A stretch of 64,000 bases of DNA from Clostridia bacterium. GTDB taxonomy: Bacteria; Bacillota; Clostridia; Oscillospirales; UBA644. The stretch covers positions 62,001-126,000 of the forward strand of contig JAGBIM010000019.1 in assembly GCA_017934975.1 (NCBI GenBank), given 5' to 3'. The notes below the pieces were generated by a model that was not told where the DNA came from, ran no database searches, and was given only the letters and a program-made list of their open reading frames with translations. Positions 40,326-49,033 of this stretch are shown here, in pieces. Numbering within the stretch: position 1 is the first letter of the stretch; each line of letters opens with the position of its first letter. Both the position numbers and the translations under genes were made by a program.

Positions 40326-40949
40326 TTAAAGGGTTACGATTTTAATACCGTTCAGGTACATATTGAACAGGGCAAATCCGTGCATGGCGTCCCCGTTGTG
40401 AATATCGTCGTGGAAGGTTTGTACGGCGTTTTCCACCACGATAATACGGTTGTTGTTGTTCTGCTCGTTCCAGTAGGCCCGTTGTGCCAAGGCAAACTGC
40501 AAAACCGACGTATCGGTGCAGGCGCCCACGATCACGAAGGTCTCGATGTGCTTGTTTTTGGCTAACCAGGAAAGATATCCTTTGCAGAAGAAACCGTTGG
40601 TGGAGTTTTTTTCGATAATATCCCCCACTTGAGCGTAGGGCTCCAGCTCGGTAATGATTTCCTGCTCGTACTTGTCTACGCAATGGGCGGGAAAGGTCTC
40701 GAATTCCTCGGATTTTGGGTTGTGCGCGTCCACGAAGAAGAGCTTCGGACTTTCGTGATAATAATCGTTGATCCGTACCAGTTGAGGAATCACGGCCCGC
40801 AAACGGGCGGATGCCATTTTCCCCTTTTTAAAAAATCCGTTGACCGTATCCATGTTGACGATGACCGTCCGCTCGGGATCGGTGATGTAGGTTCGGATGG
40901 GTTCGGTGATCTCCCGCAGGGTCTTTTCGTGTTGGGGGGTAAAAAACAT
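40326..40949 (-). CDS. Isochorismatase-family cysteine hydrolase
   Basis: A 207-aa hydrolase of the nicotinamidase/isochorismatase superfamily. Catalytic Asp lies in VIVNMDTVNGFF (~34), a Lys follows in the middle (IIEKNSTNGFF), and the nucleophile Cys is in VIVGACTDTSVLQFA (~143). The DAHNP segment resembles the metal-binding loop. Nicotinamidase is one candidate activity but is not established. It lies 2 bp after rpe. Confidence 0.88.
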   Translation of the reverse strand: MFFTPQHEKTLREITEPIRTYITDPERTVIVNMDTVNGFFKKGKMASARLRAVIPQLVRINDYYHESPKLFFVDAHNPKSEEFETFPAHCVDKYEQEIITELEPYAQVGDIIEKNSTNGFFCKGYLSWLAKNKHIETFVIVGACTDTSVLQFALAQRAYWNEQNNNNRIIVVENAVQTFHDDIHNGDAMHGFALFNMYLNGIKIVTL

Positions 40950-40951
40950 GA

Positions 40952-41593
40952 TCAGTTTCCTTTCAGTCGTGCAATAGCCTCGTTGCGATCCTTCGCACCG
41001 AAAACCGAGGAGCCTGCAACCAGAATATCCGCTCCCGCCGCAACGGCGCGGGGTGCGTTTTCCGCGGTGATTCCTCCGTCCACCTCAATATGGACGGAAA
41101 GTCCCTGACGGTCAATTTCCTTCCGCAGGGCGGCAACCTTTTCAAAGCACTCTTCTTTGCATTTCTGTCCGCCGAAGCCGGGCTGGACCGTCATGATCAG
41201 CACCATGTAAAGATCCTTCAGGCGGGGAAGCACCTCTTCCAGACCCGTTGCGGGATTGACCACGAGCCCGGGCTTTTTGCCGCAGGCCTTGATCTTTGCA
41301 ATGCAGGCGTCGATATCGCAGTTGCTCTCCACGTGGAAGGTGATGATTTCCGCACCCGCCTTGGCAAACTGCTCGATATATTCCTCGGGGCGGGTGATCA
41401 TCAGATGCACGTCCAGAGGCATGGGGGCGATTTTTGCTACCGATTGGGTGACGGGTACGCCGATGGCGATGTTGGGGACGAACACGCCGTCCATAATGTC
41501 TACGTGCAGAAGATCTGCGTCGGAAATACTGTTCAGCTCCTGCTTGAGATCCGCAAAATCGGCGGCCAGCAGGGAAGGGGCAACTCGGATCAT
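40952..41593 (-). CDS. rpe: Ribulose-phosphate 3-epimerase
   Basis: A 213-aa TIM-barrel epimerase of the pentose phosphate pathway: APSLLAADF, LHVDIMDGVFVPN, DVHLMITRP, TVQPGFGGQ and EVDGGI, with the metal-binding His and Asp residues present. First gene of the minus-strand operon to 36325, with AAAGGA upstream; no clear promoter found in the 137-bp divergent gap. Confidence 0.95.
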   Translation of the reverse strand: MIRVAPSLLAADFADLKQELNSISDADLLHVDIMDGVFVPNIAIGVPVTQSVAKIAPMPLDVHLMITRPEEYIEQFAKAGAEIITFHVESNCDIDACIAKIKACGKKPGLVVNPATGLEEVLPRLKDLYMVLIMTVQPGFGGQKCKEECFEKVAALRKEIDRQGLSVHIEVDGGITAENAPRAVAAGADILVAGSSVFGAKDRNEAIARLKGN

Positions 41594-41669
41594 AAAAAAA
41601 ATCCTTTCTTGATGTATACTTTCACAAAAATATCATACTACGATAATATTAAAAAACGGGAACGAAATC

Positions 41670-41698
41670 TTGACAATTTTATGCACAAATGGTATAAT
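41670..41698 (+). promoter_or_regulatory. Consensus promoter for membrane protein/ispD
   Basis: Perfect TTGACA (41670-41675), 17 nt, perfect TATAAT (41693-41698). Confidence 0.93.
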
Positions 41699-41730
41699 AG
41701 AAGAAATTCATCATTTACGGGGAGTTTTTT

Positions 41731-42174
41731 ATGAAAAAAAGCTTTGCGGGACAGGAGAAAAACTGTCTTCTTTGCGGAATCGGAACCTGGGTGCTTTTTG
41801 CGGTTGCCATGTTGCTGATGAACGTGTTTAACGAATTTTTTGCTTATATTTTTGCGCTGCTCTGGATCGGGTTGTCTCTGGGTGCGGTGGTGCTTGCCGT
41901 GGGGATTCGTGCCGAAATCGGGACGAAAAAGGTTCCCGCCCTTCGTTGGGGTATGGTACTCGGAACGGCCATGCTGACGGTGCAGAGCTTTTTGCTGGGG
42001 CTTCTGGTCCTGCAGGGGCAATGGAAATGGGAATCTGTCGACGCAGGCATGATGTCTCTTTTGATCGCCTTGTTCGTCACCCTTCTCTCCGTGTTTCTCT
42101 ATCTGTTTTTCGGGCGCAGAAAGCAACTGCGTATAGAGAACGATTTCCGGCGGAAGGGGGATCCCCGCCGATGA
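41731..42174 (+). CDS. Hypothetical four-helix membrane protein
   Basis: A 147-aa protein with four hydrophobic segments (about residues 17-35, 38-58, 70-92 and 103-125) and a basic C-terminal tail (GRRKQLRIENDFRRKG). No family recognised. It is the first gene after a consensus promoter and its stop overlaps the ispD start (ATGA), so it is co-translated with ispD. Confidence 0.8.
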   Translation: MKKSFAGQEKNCLLCGIGTWVLFAVAMLLMNVFNEFFAYIFALLWIGLSLGAVVLAVGIRAEIGTKKVPALRWGMVLGTAMLTVQSFLLGLLVLQGQWKWESVDAGMMSLLIALFVTLLSVFLYLFFGRRKQLRIENDFRRKGDPRR

Positions 42175-42851
42175 AAGGGTTGTTTGGCGTTTTGTTACCG
42201 GCCGCAGGGTCGGGAACCCGATTCGGAAGGGATAAACTGTCCTTCCCCCTCTGCGGAAAGCCCGTTTTGTGGCATACCGTTTCTGCGTTTCAGGCGGCGG
42301 AATCGGTGGGGTGTATCGTAATTGCCACCCGAAAAGAAAATATCGAAGCCGTGAAATCTCTGACTGCGGAATTTTCCAAGGTGATCGCCGTCACCGAGGG
42401 AGGGCAGACCCGCGGAGAATCTATTCTGCGGGCTATGGAGGCCCTTCCCGTCGAGGTGGAATATCTTTCTATTCACGACGCCGCCCGTCCGCTGATCCTT
42501 CCCGAAGAAATTGACCGTATTCACGGGGAGGCGGTTCGCTACGGGGCGGTTTGCGCGGGGACGCCTGTTTACAGTACCGTTCAACGCGTTGATTCGGAGG
42601 GCTTTATTATCGACACGCCCGATCGGAATTCTTTGATGGCGGCGGCAACGCCCCAGGCCTTTTCGCTTGCGTTGTACAAGGAGTCCTGCGCCAAAACGGC
42701 GGGGCGGAATTTTACCGACGACGCGGGGCTTGTCCGTGCGGCGGGCGGACGGGTGAAAATGATCCGTTGCAGTGAGGAGAATATTAAAATCACCACGCCG
42801 TCCGACGGAACCTTTGCGGAAGAGATCCTGCGACGCAGGTTGCAGAAATGA
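42171..42851 (+). CDS. ispD: 2-C-methyl-D-erythritol 4-phosphate cytidylyltransferase
   Basis: A 226-aa nucleotidyltransferase of the MEP isoprenoid pathway. It has LPAAGSGTRFGRDKLSFPLCGKPV, the CTP-binding start, TEGGQTRGESI, and SIHDAARPLI, the IspD hallmark. The ATG at 42171 overlaps the previous stop; the ORF is open upstream but in shadow. A terminator follows. Confidence 0.94.
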   Translation: MKGLFGVLLPAAGSGTRFGRDKLSFPLCGKPVLWHTVSAFQAAESVGCIVIATRKENIEAVKSLTAEFSKVIAVTEGGQTRGESILRAMEALPVEVEYLSIHDAARPLILPEEIDRIHGEAVRYGAVCAGTPVYSTVQRVDSEGFIIDTPDRNSLMAAATPQAFSLALYKESCAKTAGRNFTDDAGLVRAAGGRVKMIRCSEENIKITTPSDGTFAEEILRRRLQK

Positions 42852-42854
42852 CGA

Positions 42855-42900
42855 AAAGACTTGCACTCCTCGATTTGCGAGAGAATGCAAGTCTTTTTTT
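42855..42900. terminator. Intrinsic terminator after ispD
   Basis: AAAAGACTTGCA (42855-42866) pairs with 42887-42898, with an inner CTCG/CGAG stem, followed by T. It lies between convergent genes and may also slow the minus strand (TTTT only). Confidence 0.88.
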
Positions 42901-43837
42901 ACGGCAGTTGCGCGGCGTTCTTTCTTTCCGTAAAACGCAGACGGATTTCTCGATTCAGTCTGCGCAATTCCTCCTCCGCATCCCTTCTGGCCTGCCGGCC
43001 TTCTTCCTGAATCTTGATCATGCGATCCAACGTTTCCAGCAGAATTCCGTTGGTTTCGGACAGCGTTTGCACCGTAGTATGTCCCCGTTGTGCACAGCGG
43101 GTTGCGGTCAGCGTGGTCTCTTGTAAGTTCTTTGCATTTTGTTGCAAAAGAGTGTTGGTGAGATCGGAAATTTTTTCTTGGGTTTTCAGAGCTTGCTTCG
43201 TAGCGTTCATGGTCAGGGCAAAAACGATCTGGTTCTTCCACAGAGGGATCACGTGGATCAGGGCTTCCTGGATTTTTTCCGCCAGCATTACGTTGTTATT
43301 TTGCAGCAAACGGATCTGCGGCGCCATCTGCAGAGAGATCGTGCGCGTCAACTCCAGATCGTGCAGCTTCTTTTCAAACCGTCCCGCCGGATCAGACGCA
43401 ATTTCTCCGTTGTTGGAATGATTTTTGCAAAAACGCTCCAGCGCTTCCTTTCCTTGCTCCACGTATTCCGTCAGTGCTCGATATTGCTCCCGATTCATGG
43501 TGTGAAGAAGTTCCAGCATTTCAATATCCCGCATCAGACGGTCTCTCTGATTCTGCAGAGATCGCGCAATACGGTCCACCGTTTCGCAGGCCTTGCGATA
43601 GCGAATCTTCGTTGCTGCGGCGCCTTTTCGGAAAGGGAATCGCGTAGCGTTTTTCTCCTCGGCGATGGCTCTCAGACGGGTAATCAGAGTTGTTATTTTG
43701 TCGCTTACGTCTTCCGTTTGTTCCCCTTCGGAGTTTTGCAGGATCATCTCGGAGAAGTCCGCGATTTTTGCCTGCGCCTCCGCTCCGTAGTTCAGTACGG
43801 CGTTGGGATCGTTCAGGTCAGGAAGGGAAACCGTCAC
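42899..43837 (-). CDS. TelA/YaaN toxic-anion-resistance family protein
   Basis: A 312-aa, almost wholly helical, coiled-coil protein. The segment LQMAPQIRLLQNNNVMLAEKIQEALIHVIPLWKNQIVFAL is diagnostic of TelA/YaaN. The family is linked to tellurite and antimicrobial tolerance but has no known mechanism. It is somewhat shorter than the usual ~380 aa. It overlaps the XpaC-like gene by 20 bp, the same pairing as B. subtilis xpaC-yaaN. Confidence 0.9.
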   Translation of the reverse strand: MTVSLPDLNDPNAVLNYGAEAQAKIADFSEMILQNSEGEQTEDVSDKITTLITRLRAIAEEKNATRFPFRKGAAATKIRYRKACETVDRIARSLQNQRDRLMRDIEMLELLHTMNREQYRALTEYVEQGKEALERFCKNHSNNGEIASDPAGRFEKKLHDLELTRTISLQMAPQIRLLQNNNVMLAEKIQEALIHVIPLWKNQIVFALTMNATKQALKTQEKISDLTNTLLQQNAKNLQETTLTATRCAQRGHTTVQTLSETNGILLETLDRMIKIQEEGRQARRDAEEELRRLNREIRLRFTERKNAAQLP

Positions 43838-44402
43838 GGGGAAGATCCTCCTCCTTCAGTTTTTTGGATAACAGTGCCGTTTCCGCCCGCAGATTCAGCT
43901 CCGTGGTGCGGTCGTTTCGGTCACAGGTTTTTCGGAAACCGTCCGCAATTTGCTCCAGAGACCGTTCCATCTGTTCCATGGTTGCAAGAATGGAGGGGTT
44001 CCCGCCGTTGCTCTCCTCAAAGGTCTCGTAGGCGTTGAAAAATTTCAGAAACGTGGGCAGGTAATAGTCCGTGATTTCCCGCCTCGCACTTTTGGTTAAA
44101 AAGGGGAGAGCCGAGCGGCATTGCTTCAGCTCCGCTAAAATCTCCTGCCCCCGTCGGGTAACGGTGCGGTTTTGAATTTTATCCAGAATCCGACGGAATT
44201 TTCGCAGATCGCGGTTCCAGTTTGCCGGAATCTCCGCTTCGTTTTTCGGAGCAAGAAAGAGAGCGCAGAGCAGCGTCAACCCCACGGCAAGCAGTCCTAA
44301 AAGCAAAATTTTCAGCCACGGAAGCCCTAAAAGCAGAGCTCCGACGGCCAGCGCGGCGGGAAAGACGGGGATCGATCCCAGAAAACGAAACCGTTTGAAC
44401 AT
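43818..44402 (-). CDS. XpaC-like protein (TelA partner)
   Basis: A 194-aa protein with two adjacent N-terminal membrane segments (residues ~10-50) followed by a cytosolic helical domain (NWNRDLRKFRRILDKI; FLKFFNAYETFEESN). It matches the 5-bromo-4-chloroindolyl phosphate hydrolysis (XpaC) family by layout and by its conserved position before TelA. The family name reflects an assay, not a known role. Confidence 0.8.
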   Translation of the reverse strand: MFKRFRFLGSIPVFPAALAVGALLLGLPWLKILLLGLLAVGLTLLCALFLAPKNEAEIPANWNRDLRKFRRILDKIQNRTVTRRGQEILAELKQCRSALPFLTKSARREITDYYLPTFLKFFNAYETFEESNGGNPSILATMEQMERSLEQIADGFRKTCDRNDRTTELNLRAETALLSKKLKEEDLPRDGFPS

Positions 44403-44421
44403 GATATGACGTCACACTCCC

Positions 44422-44450
44422 TTGACAAAAAGAAGATTTTGGTGTATAAT
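44422..44450 (+). promoter_or_regulatory. Consensus promoter for nrdR
   Basis: Perfect TTGACA (44422-44427), 17 nt, perfect TATAAT (44445-44450). The 60-nt leader has a CCGTC/GACGG hairpin (44476-44492), and the Shine-Dalgarno AAAGG can pair with CCTTT directly before the start codon. Confidence 0.92.
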
Positions 44451-44510
44451 ATTCAATATCAATTCTATGCCCCTTCCGTCGGTTTATGACGGAGGAAAGG
44501 AGCCCCTTTT

Positions 44511-44993
44511 ATGAAATGTCCCTATTGCGGATCCCCCGACAGTAAAGTCCTCGATTCCCGTCCCGCCGACGATCGCATCAAGCGCCGTCGGGAGTGCGAA
44601 TCCTGCGGAAAGCGCTTTACCACCTACGAAGCGGTGGAGCATTCCCCTCTCGTGGTGGTCAAAAAAGATAAATCCCGCGAAATTTTCGATCGGGAAAAGG
44701 TTCTTTCCAGTATGCTGAAGGCCTGCGGAAAGCGCCCCATCCCTTACGCGGTTCTCGAACAGGCCGCCGCGGACATCGAAAACAACCTGGTCAGCGATTT
44801 GGATAAAGAGATCTCTTCCTCCCGCATCGGGGAGCTGGTTATGGATAAGCTGCGCGAGATCGACGACGTTGCCTACGTGCGCTATGCCTCGGTTTACCGT
44901 CAGTTTCAGGATACGGAATCCTTTATGGAGGAGTTGAAGAATATCCTCAACAAGCGGGGCTATTCCGTTTCCGGCGGTGACGGTGCCGAATAA
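44511..44993 (+). CDS. nrdR: Transcriptional repressor NrdR
   Basis: A 160-aa regulator of ribonucleotide reductase genes. The zinc ribbon uses Cys3, Cys6, Cys29 and Cys32, followed by the RFTTYE motif and an ATP-cone (VVVKKDKSREIFDREKV). It represses nrd operons when dATP is high. No nrd gene lies in the window. Standard length. Confidence 0.96.
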   Translation: MKCPYCGSPDSKVLDSRPADDRIKRRRECESCGKRFTTYEAVEHSPLVVVKKDKSREIFDREKVLSSMLKACGKRPIPYAVLEQAAADIENNLVSDLDKEISSSRIGELVMDKLREIDDVAYVRYASVYRQFQDTESFMEELKNILNKRGYSVSGGDGAE

Positions 44994-45029
44994 GGCCGAA
45001 CTGTTCCGAAATAGTTTGCAATTTTCCGG

Positions 45030-45058
45030 TTGACTTTCTAATGCTATTATGATATAAT
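45030..45058 (+). promoter_or_regulatory. Promoter of purine operon
   Basis: TTGACT (45030-45035), 17 nt, TATAAT (45053-45058). The transcript starts just before the ZTP riboswitch. Confidence 0.88.
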
Positions 45059-45068
45059 ATTACAGGAT

Positions 45069-45160
45069 GGTCGTCTCGACCGTTCGCTTTCGGTTCTTTG
45101 CGACTGACGGAAGTGGATCACCACATGAAACAAAGAACCCGTAATGCCGACCGTCTGGGC
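45069..45160 (+). promoter_or_regulatory. ZTP/ZMP riboswitch (pfl motif) controlling purE operon
   Basis: A leading hairpin GGTCG/CGACC (45069-45081) precedes the aptamer. P1 is GGTTCTTTG (45092-45100) with CAAAGAACC (45131-45139). Inside, CGACTGACGG precedes GTGG/CCAC (45113-45116/45121-45124). After a short linker the conserved GCCGACCGTCTGGGC (45146-45160) provides the pseudoknot strand. This is the pfl-motif layout that binds ZTP/ZMP (AICAR nucleotides) and raises purine and one-carbon genes when 10-formyl-THF is short. The final GGGC also begins the terminator, so ligand binding should prevent termination. Confidence 0.92.
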
Positions 45161-45192
45161 ACACTCCACCCCCGTGGAAGTGTGCCCTTTTT
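45157..45192 (+). terminator. Riboswitch-controlled terminator
   Basis: GGGCACACT-CCAC (45157-45169) pairs with GTGG-A-AGTGTGCCC (45174-45187), with one bulged A, then TTTTT. It shares GGGC with the aptamer's 3' strand. Confidence 0.92.
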
Positions 45193-45220
45193 CGTTTATT
45201 CTTTCTTTCGGAGGTTACGT

Positions 45221-45715
45221 ATGAAAAAAATCGGTATCGTCATGGGAAGCGACAGCGATCTTCCCATTATCCGTAAAGCAACCGATATGCTGGACAAGTT
45301 CGGCGCTCCCTACGAGGTTCACGTCTGGTCTGCCCATCGCACGCCCGTAGAGGCACGGGATTTTGCTCTCAACGCCCGCGCCAACGGCTTCGGTGCCCTT
45401 ATCGCCGTGGCGGGGATGGCTGCCCATCTGGCGGGTGCTCTTGCCGCAAACACCACCCTTCCCGTTATCGGGATCCCCGCAGAGTCGGGCCCCCTGAGCG
45501 GAATGGACGCGCTGCTTTCCACCGTGCAGATGCCCACGGGCATCCCCGTTGCCACCGTTGCGGTGAACGGAGGGGGAAACGCCGCCCTTCTGGCTCTTCA
45601 GATTCTGGCCGTGTCCGACGCGGATCTCGCGGCGAAGCTGGATGCGAAGCGTGCCGCCGACGCGGACGGAGTCCGTGCCAAAAACGCCGCCGTGGAAGCG
45701 GAATTCAACCGTTGA
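45221..45715 (+). CDS. purE: N5-carboxyaminoimidazole ribonucleotide mutase / PurE
   Basis: A 164-aa PurE: IGIVMGSDSDLPI, VWSAHRTP, VAGMAAHLAGALAA and SGMDALLSTVQMP give the conserved active-site pockets for CAIR formation. No PurK is in the operon, so it may be the AIR-carboxylating type or a mutase with PurK elsewhere. ATG 45221 follows GGAGG. First gene after the ZTP riboswitch; the frame is open upstream but runs through the riboswitch. Confidence 0.95.
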   Translation: MKKIGIVMGSDSDLPIIRKATDMLDKFGAPYEVHVWSAHRTPVEARDFALNARANGFGALIAVAGMAAHLAGALAANTTLPVIGIPAESGPLSGMDALLSTVQMPTGIPVATVAVNGGGNAALLALQILAVSDADLAAKLDAKRAADADGVRAKNAAVEAEFNR

Positions 45716-45755
45716 TTCTTTTATTTCGATATTCAGAGAAAGAAGGTAAAAAATT

Positions 45756-46445
45756 ATGGAAAACCTCAAACTCGTGTACACCGGAAAAACCAAGAACGTT
45801 TACGCCCTGGACAACGGCAACTATCTGCTGAAGTTCAAGGACGACTGCACCGGCAAGGACGGCAAGTTCGATCCCGGTGAGAACGCCGTCGGTCTCACCA
45901 TCGAAGGCGTGGGCGACGTGAACCTGCGTATGAGCATTTATTTCTTCGAGAAGATCAACGCTGCCGGCATCAAGACTCACTACGTCAGCGCCAACCTCAA
46001 CGACACCACCATGGAAGTTCTCCCCGCCAAGGCCTTCGGAAAGGGTCTGGAGGTCATCTGCCGCTATAAGGCGGTGGGTTCCTTCTATCGCCGCTATTCC
46101 GACTATATCGAAGAAGGCGCCGATCTTCCCGCTTACGTGGAAACCACCTTCAAGAACGACGCGAAGGGCGATCCCCTGGTCACCAAGGACGGCCTCGTGG
46201 ATCTGGGCGTCATGACCGCCGAACAGTACGATTCCCTGAAGGATATGACCCAGAAGATCACCAAGATCGTTGCCGACGATCTGAAGGAAAAGGGTCTGGA
46301 TCTGTACGACATCAAGTTTGAATTCGGCTACGACGAAAAGGGCGAAGTGATGCTCATCGACGAGATCGCTTCGGGCAACATGCGCGTCTATAAGGACGGC
46401 GAATACGTGGATCCCCTCACCCTGAACAAACTGTTCTTTGCCTGA
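45756..46445 (+). CDS. purC: SAICAR synthetase
   Basis: A 229-aa PurC, ATP-dependent ligase of CAIR and aspartate. It has [38 protein letters not shown] and the C-terminal [15 protein letters not shown]. Full length, 40 bp after purE with AAGGT upstream. Confidence 0.94.
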   Translation: MENLKLVYTGKTKNVYALDNGNYLLKFKDDCTGKDGKFDPGENAVGLTIEGVGDVNLRMSIYFFEKINAAGIKTHYVSANLNDTTMEVLPAKAFGKGLEVICRYKAVGSFYRRYSDYIEEGADLPAYVETTFKNDAKGDPLVTKDGLVDLGVMTAEQYDSLKDMTQKITKIVADDLKEKGLDLYDIKFEFGYDEKGEVMLIDEIASGNMRVYKDGEYVDPLTLNKLFFA

Positions 46446-46459
46446 TTTTTAATATTCGT

Positions 46460-46490
46460 CTCCGTCCCGAAGGATTCCTTTGGGGCGGAG
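46460..46490 (+). other. Hairpin between purC and purF-like gene
   Basis: CTCCGTCCC (46460-46468) pairs with GGGGCGGAG (46482-46490), one G-U, with an inner AAGG/CCTT. No T run, so it is not a standard terminator; it may protect or process the message. Confidence 0.5.
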
Positions 46491-46523
46491 CAATAATTCT
46501 TGCCCTTTGGAGGATTGCAGCGT

Positions 46524-47948
46524 ATGGGAGGCTTTTTCGGCGCAGTTTGTAAGCAGGACGCCATTGCCGACGTATTTTTCGGAACCGACTATCATTCCCA
46601 CCTGGGGACCCATCGGGGCGGTATGGCTGCCTACGATTCCACCGTGGGATTGCAACGGGAAATCCACAATATTCAAAATTCCCCTTTTCGTACCAAGTTC
46701 GAGAGCATTTTTGATGAGATGCGGGGCTCTTCCGCCATCGGTTGCATCAGCGACGCGGACCCTCAGCCCTTGCTCATCCGCTCTAAACTGGGCACCTGTG
46801 CCATCTGCATGGTAGGTGTGATTAACAACGCAAAAGAACTGATCCAACAGTATTTTAAGGACGGCGGAGGGTATTATTCCGCCATGACGGGCGGTCGGGT
46901 CAATTCGGTGGAGTTGATTGCGGCTTTGATCAGCCAGCGGGACAGCTTTGCCGAAGGAATCCGTTTCGCCCAGCAGTGCATTGACGGTTCCGCGTCGATT
47001 CTGATCCTGAAGGAAGGCGGTAATCTGATTGCCGCGCGGGATCTTTTGGGGCGTACCCCCGTGGAAATCGGTCAGCGGGACGGAGACTACTGTGCCTCCT
47101 TTGAGTCCTTTGCCTGCGAAAAATTGGGTTATACCGTTACCAAGGAGTTGGGCCCCGGAGAGATCGTGGAGCTTTCTCCCGAAGGAATCACCCAGCTCAA
47201 GCCCCCGGGGGATAAGATGCGGATGTGCGCCTTCCTCTGGACTTATTACGGCTATCCCGCGTCCACCTACGAAGGGGTCAACGTGGAAGCCATGCGCAAT
47301 CGGGACGGTGCCATTTTGGCGCAGACCGACGAGGAGAGCGGTTCCCACGGCGAAATCGATTACGTCAGCGGCCTTCCCGATTCGGGGACTCCCTTAGCCA
47401 TCGGATACGCCAACCGCAGTCACGCGCCCTTTGCCCGTCCGTATATCAAATATACCCCCACCTGGGCCCGTAGCTTTACCCCCAGCCGTCAGGCGGAACG
47501 GGAGCGGGTGGCCAAGATGAAGCAGATTCCCATCCGGGAATTTATCGATGGGAAGAACCTTCTCTTCGTAGACGATTCCATCGTCCGCGGGACTCAGCTG
47601 AAGGAAACGGTGGAGTTCTTGTATGAGAACGGCGCCAAGAGCGTGCATATGCGCTCGGGCTGTCCTCCCATTATGTACAGTTGTAAGTATCTCAACTTCT
47701 CCCGCGCCAACAGTGAAATGGAACTGCTGGCCCGCCGCGTAATCGTGGAGCTGGAGGGCGAAGAAGGGTTTCAATATCTGGACGAATACAGCCGCTCCGA
47801 CACGGAGCGGGGCCGTAATCTCCGTCAGGCCATCAGTAAGAAGTTCGGCTTTTCGTCCTTGGAATTCCAGTCTTTGGAAGGGATTTTGCAGGCCATCGGC
47901 ATCGATCCCTGTAAACTCTGTACTTATTGCTGGAACGGAAAAGAATAA
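46524..47948 (+). CDS. purF: PurF-type amidophosphoribosyltransferase lacking the N-terminal catalytic Cys
   Basis: A 474-aa PurF homolog. The N-terminal Ntn-glutaminase fold is recognisable (THRGGMAAYDS), but where canonical enzymes begin [M]CGxFG this reads MGGFFGAV, encoded ATG GGA GGC, so the nucleophile Cys is a Gly. The PRPP motif LFVDDSIVRGTQL (~349) is intact. Cys235, Cys387, Cys463 and Cys466 line up with the [4Fe-4S] ligands of B. subtilis PurF, and Cys469 is additional. It lies between purC and purM. The ATG at 46524 gives the family start; upstream TTG codons (46500, 46515) would not add a Cys. It may use free ammonia or an unseen partner (inference). Confidence 0.88.
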   Translation: MGGFFGAVCKQDAIADVFFGTDYHSHLGTHRGGMAAYDSTVGLQREIHNIQNSPFRTKFESIFDEMRGSSAIGCISDADPQPLLIRSKLGTCAICMVGVINNAKELIQQYFKDGGGYYSAMTGGRVNSVELIAALISQRDSFAEGIRFAQQCIDGSASILILKEGGNLIAARDLLGRTPVEIGQRDGDYCASFESFACEKLGYTVTKELGPGEIVELSPEGITQLKPPGDKMRMCAFLWTYYGYPASTYEGVNVEAMRNRDGAILAQTDEESGSHGEIDYVSGLPDSGTPLAIGYANRSHAPFARPYIKYTPTWARSFTPSRQAERERVAKMKQIPIREFIDGKNLLFVDDSIVRGTQLKETVEFLYENGAKSVHMRSGCPPIMYSCKYLNFSRANSEMELLARRVIVELEGEEGFQYLDEYSRSDTERGRNLRQAISKKFGFSSLEFQSLEGILQAIGIDPCKLCTYCWNGKE

Positions 47949-47983
47949 AACATTGACATAACCGAGAGGAAAGGAGAATTTTT

Positions 47984-49033
47984 ATGCATCCTCAATCCAA
48001 ATCCGACAGTTACGCCGCCGCCGGGGTGGATATTACCGCCGGCTATAAGGCCGTGGAACTGATGAAAAAGCACATTGCCCGCACCAAGAACGCGGGATGT
48101 CTCGATGACGTGGGGGGCTTCGGCGGTTGCTTCGGTCTTCCCGTTGCGGGTATGGAGGAGCCCGTTCTCGTGTCCGGAACCGACGGCTGCGGCACGAAGG
48201 TCAAACTGGCCATCCTTACCGATAAGCACGATACCATCGGCATCGACGCCGTGGCTATGTGCGTCAACGATATTATCTGTTGCGGTGCCAAGCCTCTGTT
48301 TTTCCTGGACTATATCGCCTGCGGAAAAAATATTCCCGAAAAAATCGCCTCCATCGTCAGCGGCGTTGCGGAAGGCTGCGTGCAGTCGGGTGCGGCCCTC
48401 ATCGGCGGCGAAACCGCAGAGCATCCCGGCATGATGCCCCCGGAGGATTACGATCTTGCGGGCTTTGCCGTGGGCATTGTGGACAAGAAAAAGATTCTCG
48501 ACAATACCCGCATGGCGGAAGGGGACGTGGTCATCGCTCTGGCCTCCACGGGAATCCATTCCAACGGATTCAGCCTCTGCCGCAAGGTCTTTGATATTGA
48601 CAACAATCCTCCCTCTCTCTACGAGGCGAAGGAAGAACTGGGAGGCAAGACCATTGCGGAAGCCCTTCTGGTTCCCACCAAGATTTACGTCAAATCCATC
48701 CTCGCGCTGCTGGAAAAGGTGGACGTGAAGGGAATTTCCCACATCACCGGCGGCGGCTTCTACGAAAATATTCCCCGCAGCATCCCCGACGGACTCTGTG
48801 CGGAAATCGACAAGGCGTCCGTGAAGATCCTTCCCATTTTCGACCTCATCGCCAAAACGGGAAACATCCCCGAACGGGATATGTTCAACACCTATAATAT
48901 GGGCGTGGGCATGAGCGTGGTCGTTCCTGCAAACGAAGTGGAAACGGCTCTCTCCATTCTGAAGGAGAATGGGGAAGAGGCCTACGTGATCGGGAAGATC
49001 ATCGCCGGCGAGGAAAAGGTGATTCTGAAGTGA
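47984..49033 (+). CDS. purM: AIR synthetase
   Basis: A 349-aa PurM (FGAM cyclo-ligase): [51 protein letters not shown] and [10 protein letters not shown] are family signatures. It overlaps purN by 4 bp. Confidence 0.96.
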   Translation: MHPQSKSDSYAAAGVDITAGYKAVELMKKHIARTKNAGCLDDVGGFGGCFGLPVAGMEEPVLVSGTDGCGTKVKLAILTDKHDTIGIDAVAMCVNDIICCGAKPLFFLDYIACGKNIPEKIASIVSGVAEGCVQSGAALIGGETAEHPGMMPPEDYDLAGFAVGIVDKKKILDNTRMAEGDVVIALASTGIHSNGFSLCRKVFDIDNNPPSLYEAKEELGGKTIAEALLVPTKIYVKSILALLEKVDVKGISHITGGGFYENIPRSIPDGLCAEIDKASVKILPIFDLIAKTGNIPERDMFNTYNMGVGMSVVVPANEVETALSILKENGEEAYVIGKIIAGEEKVILK

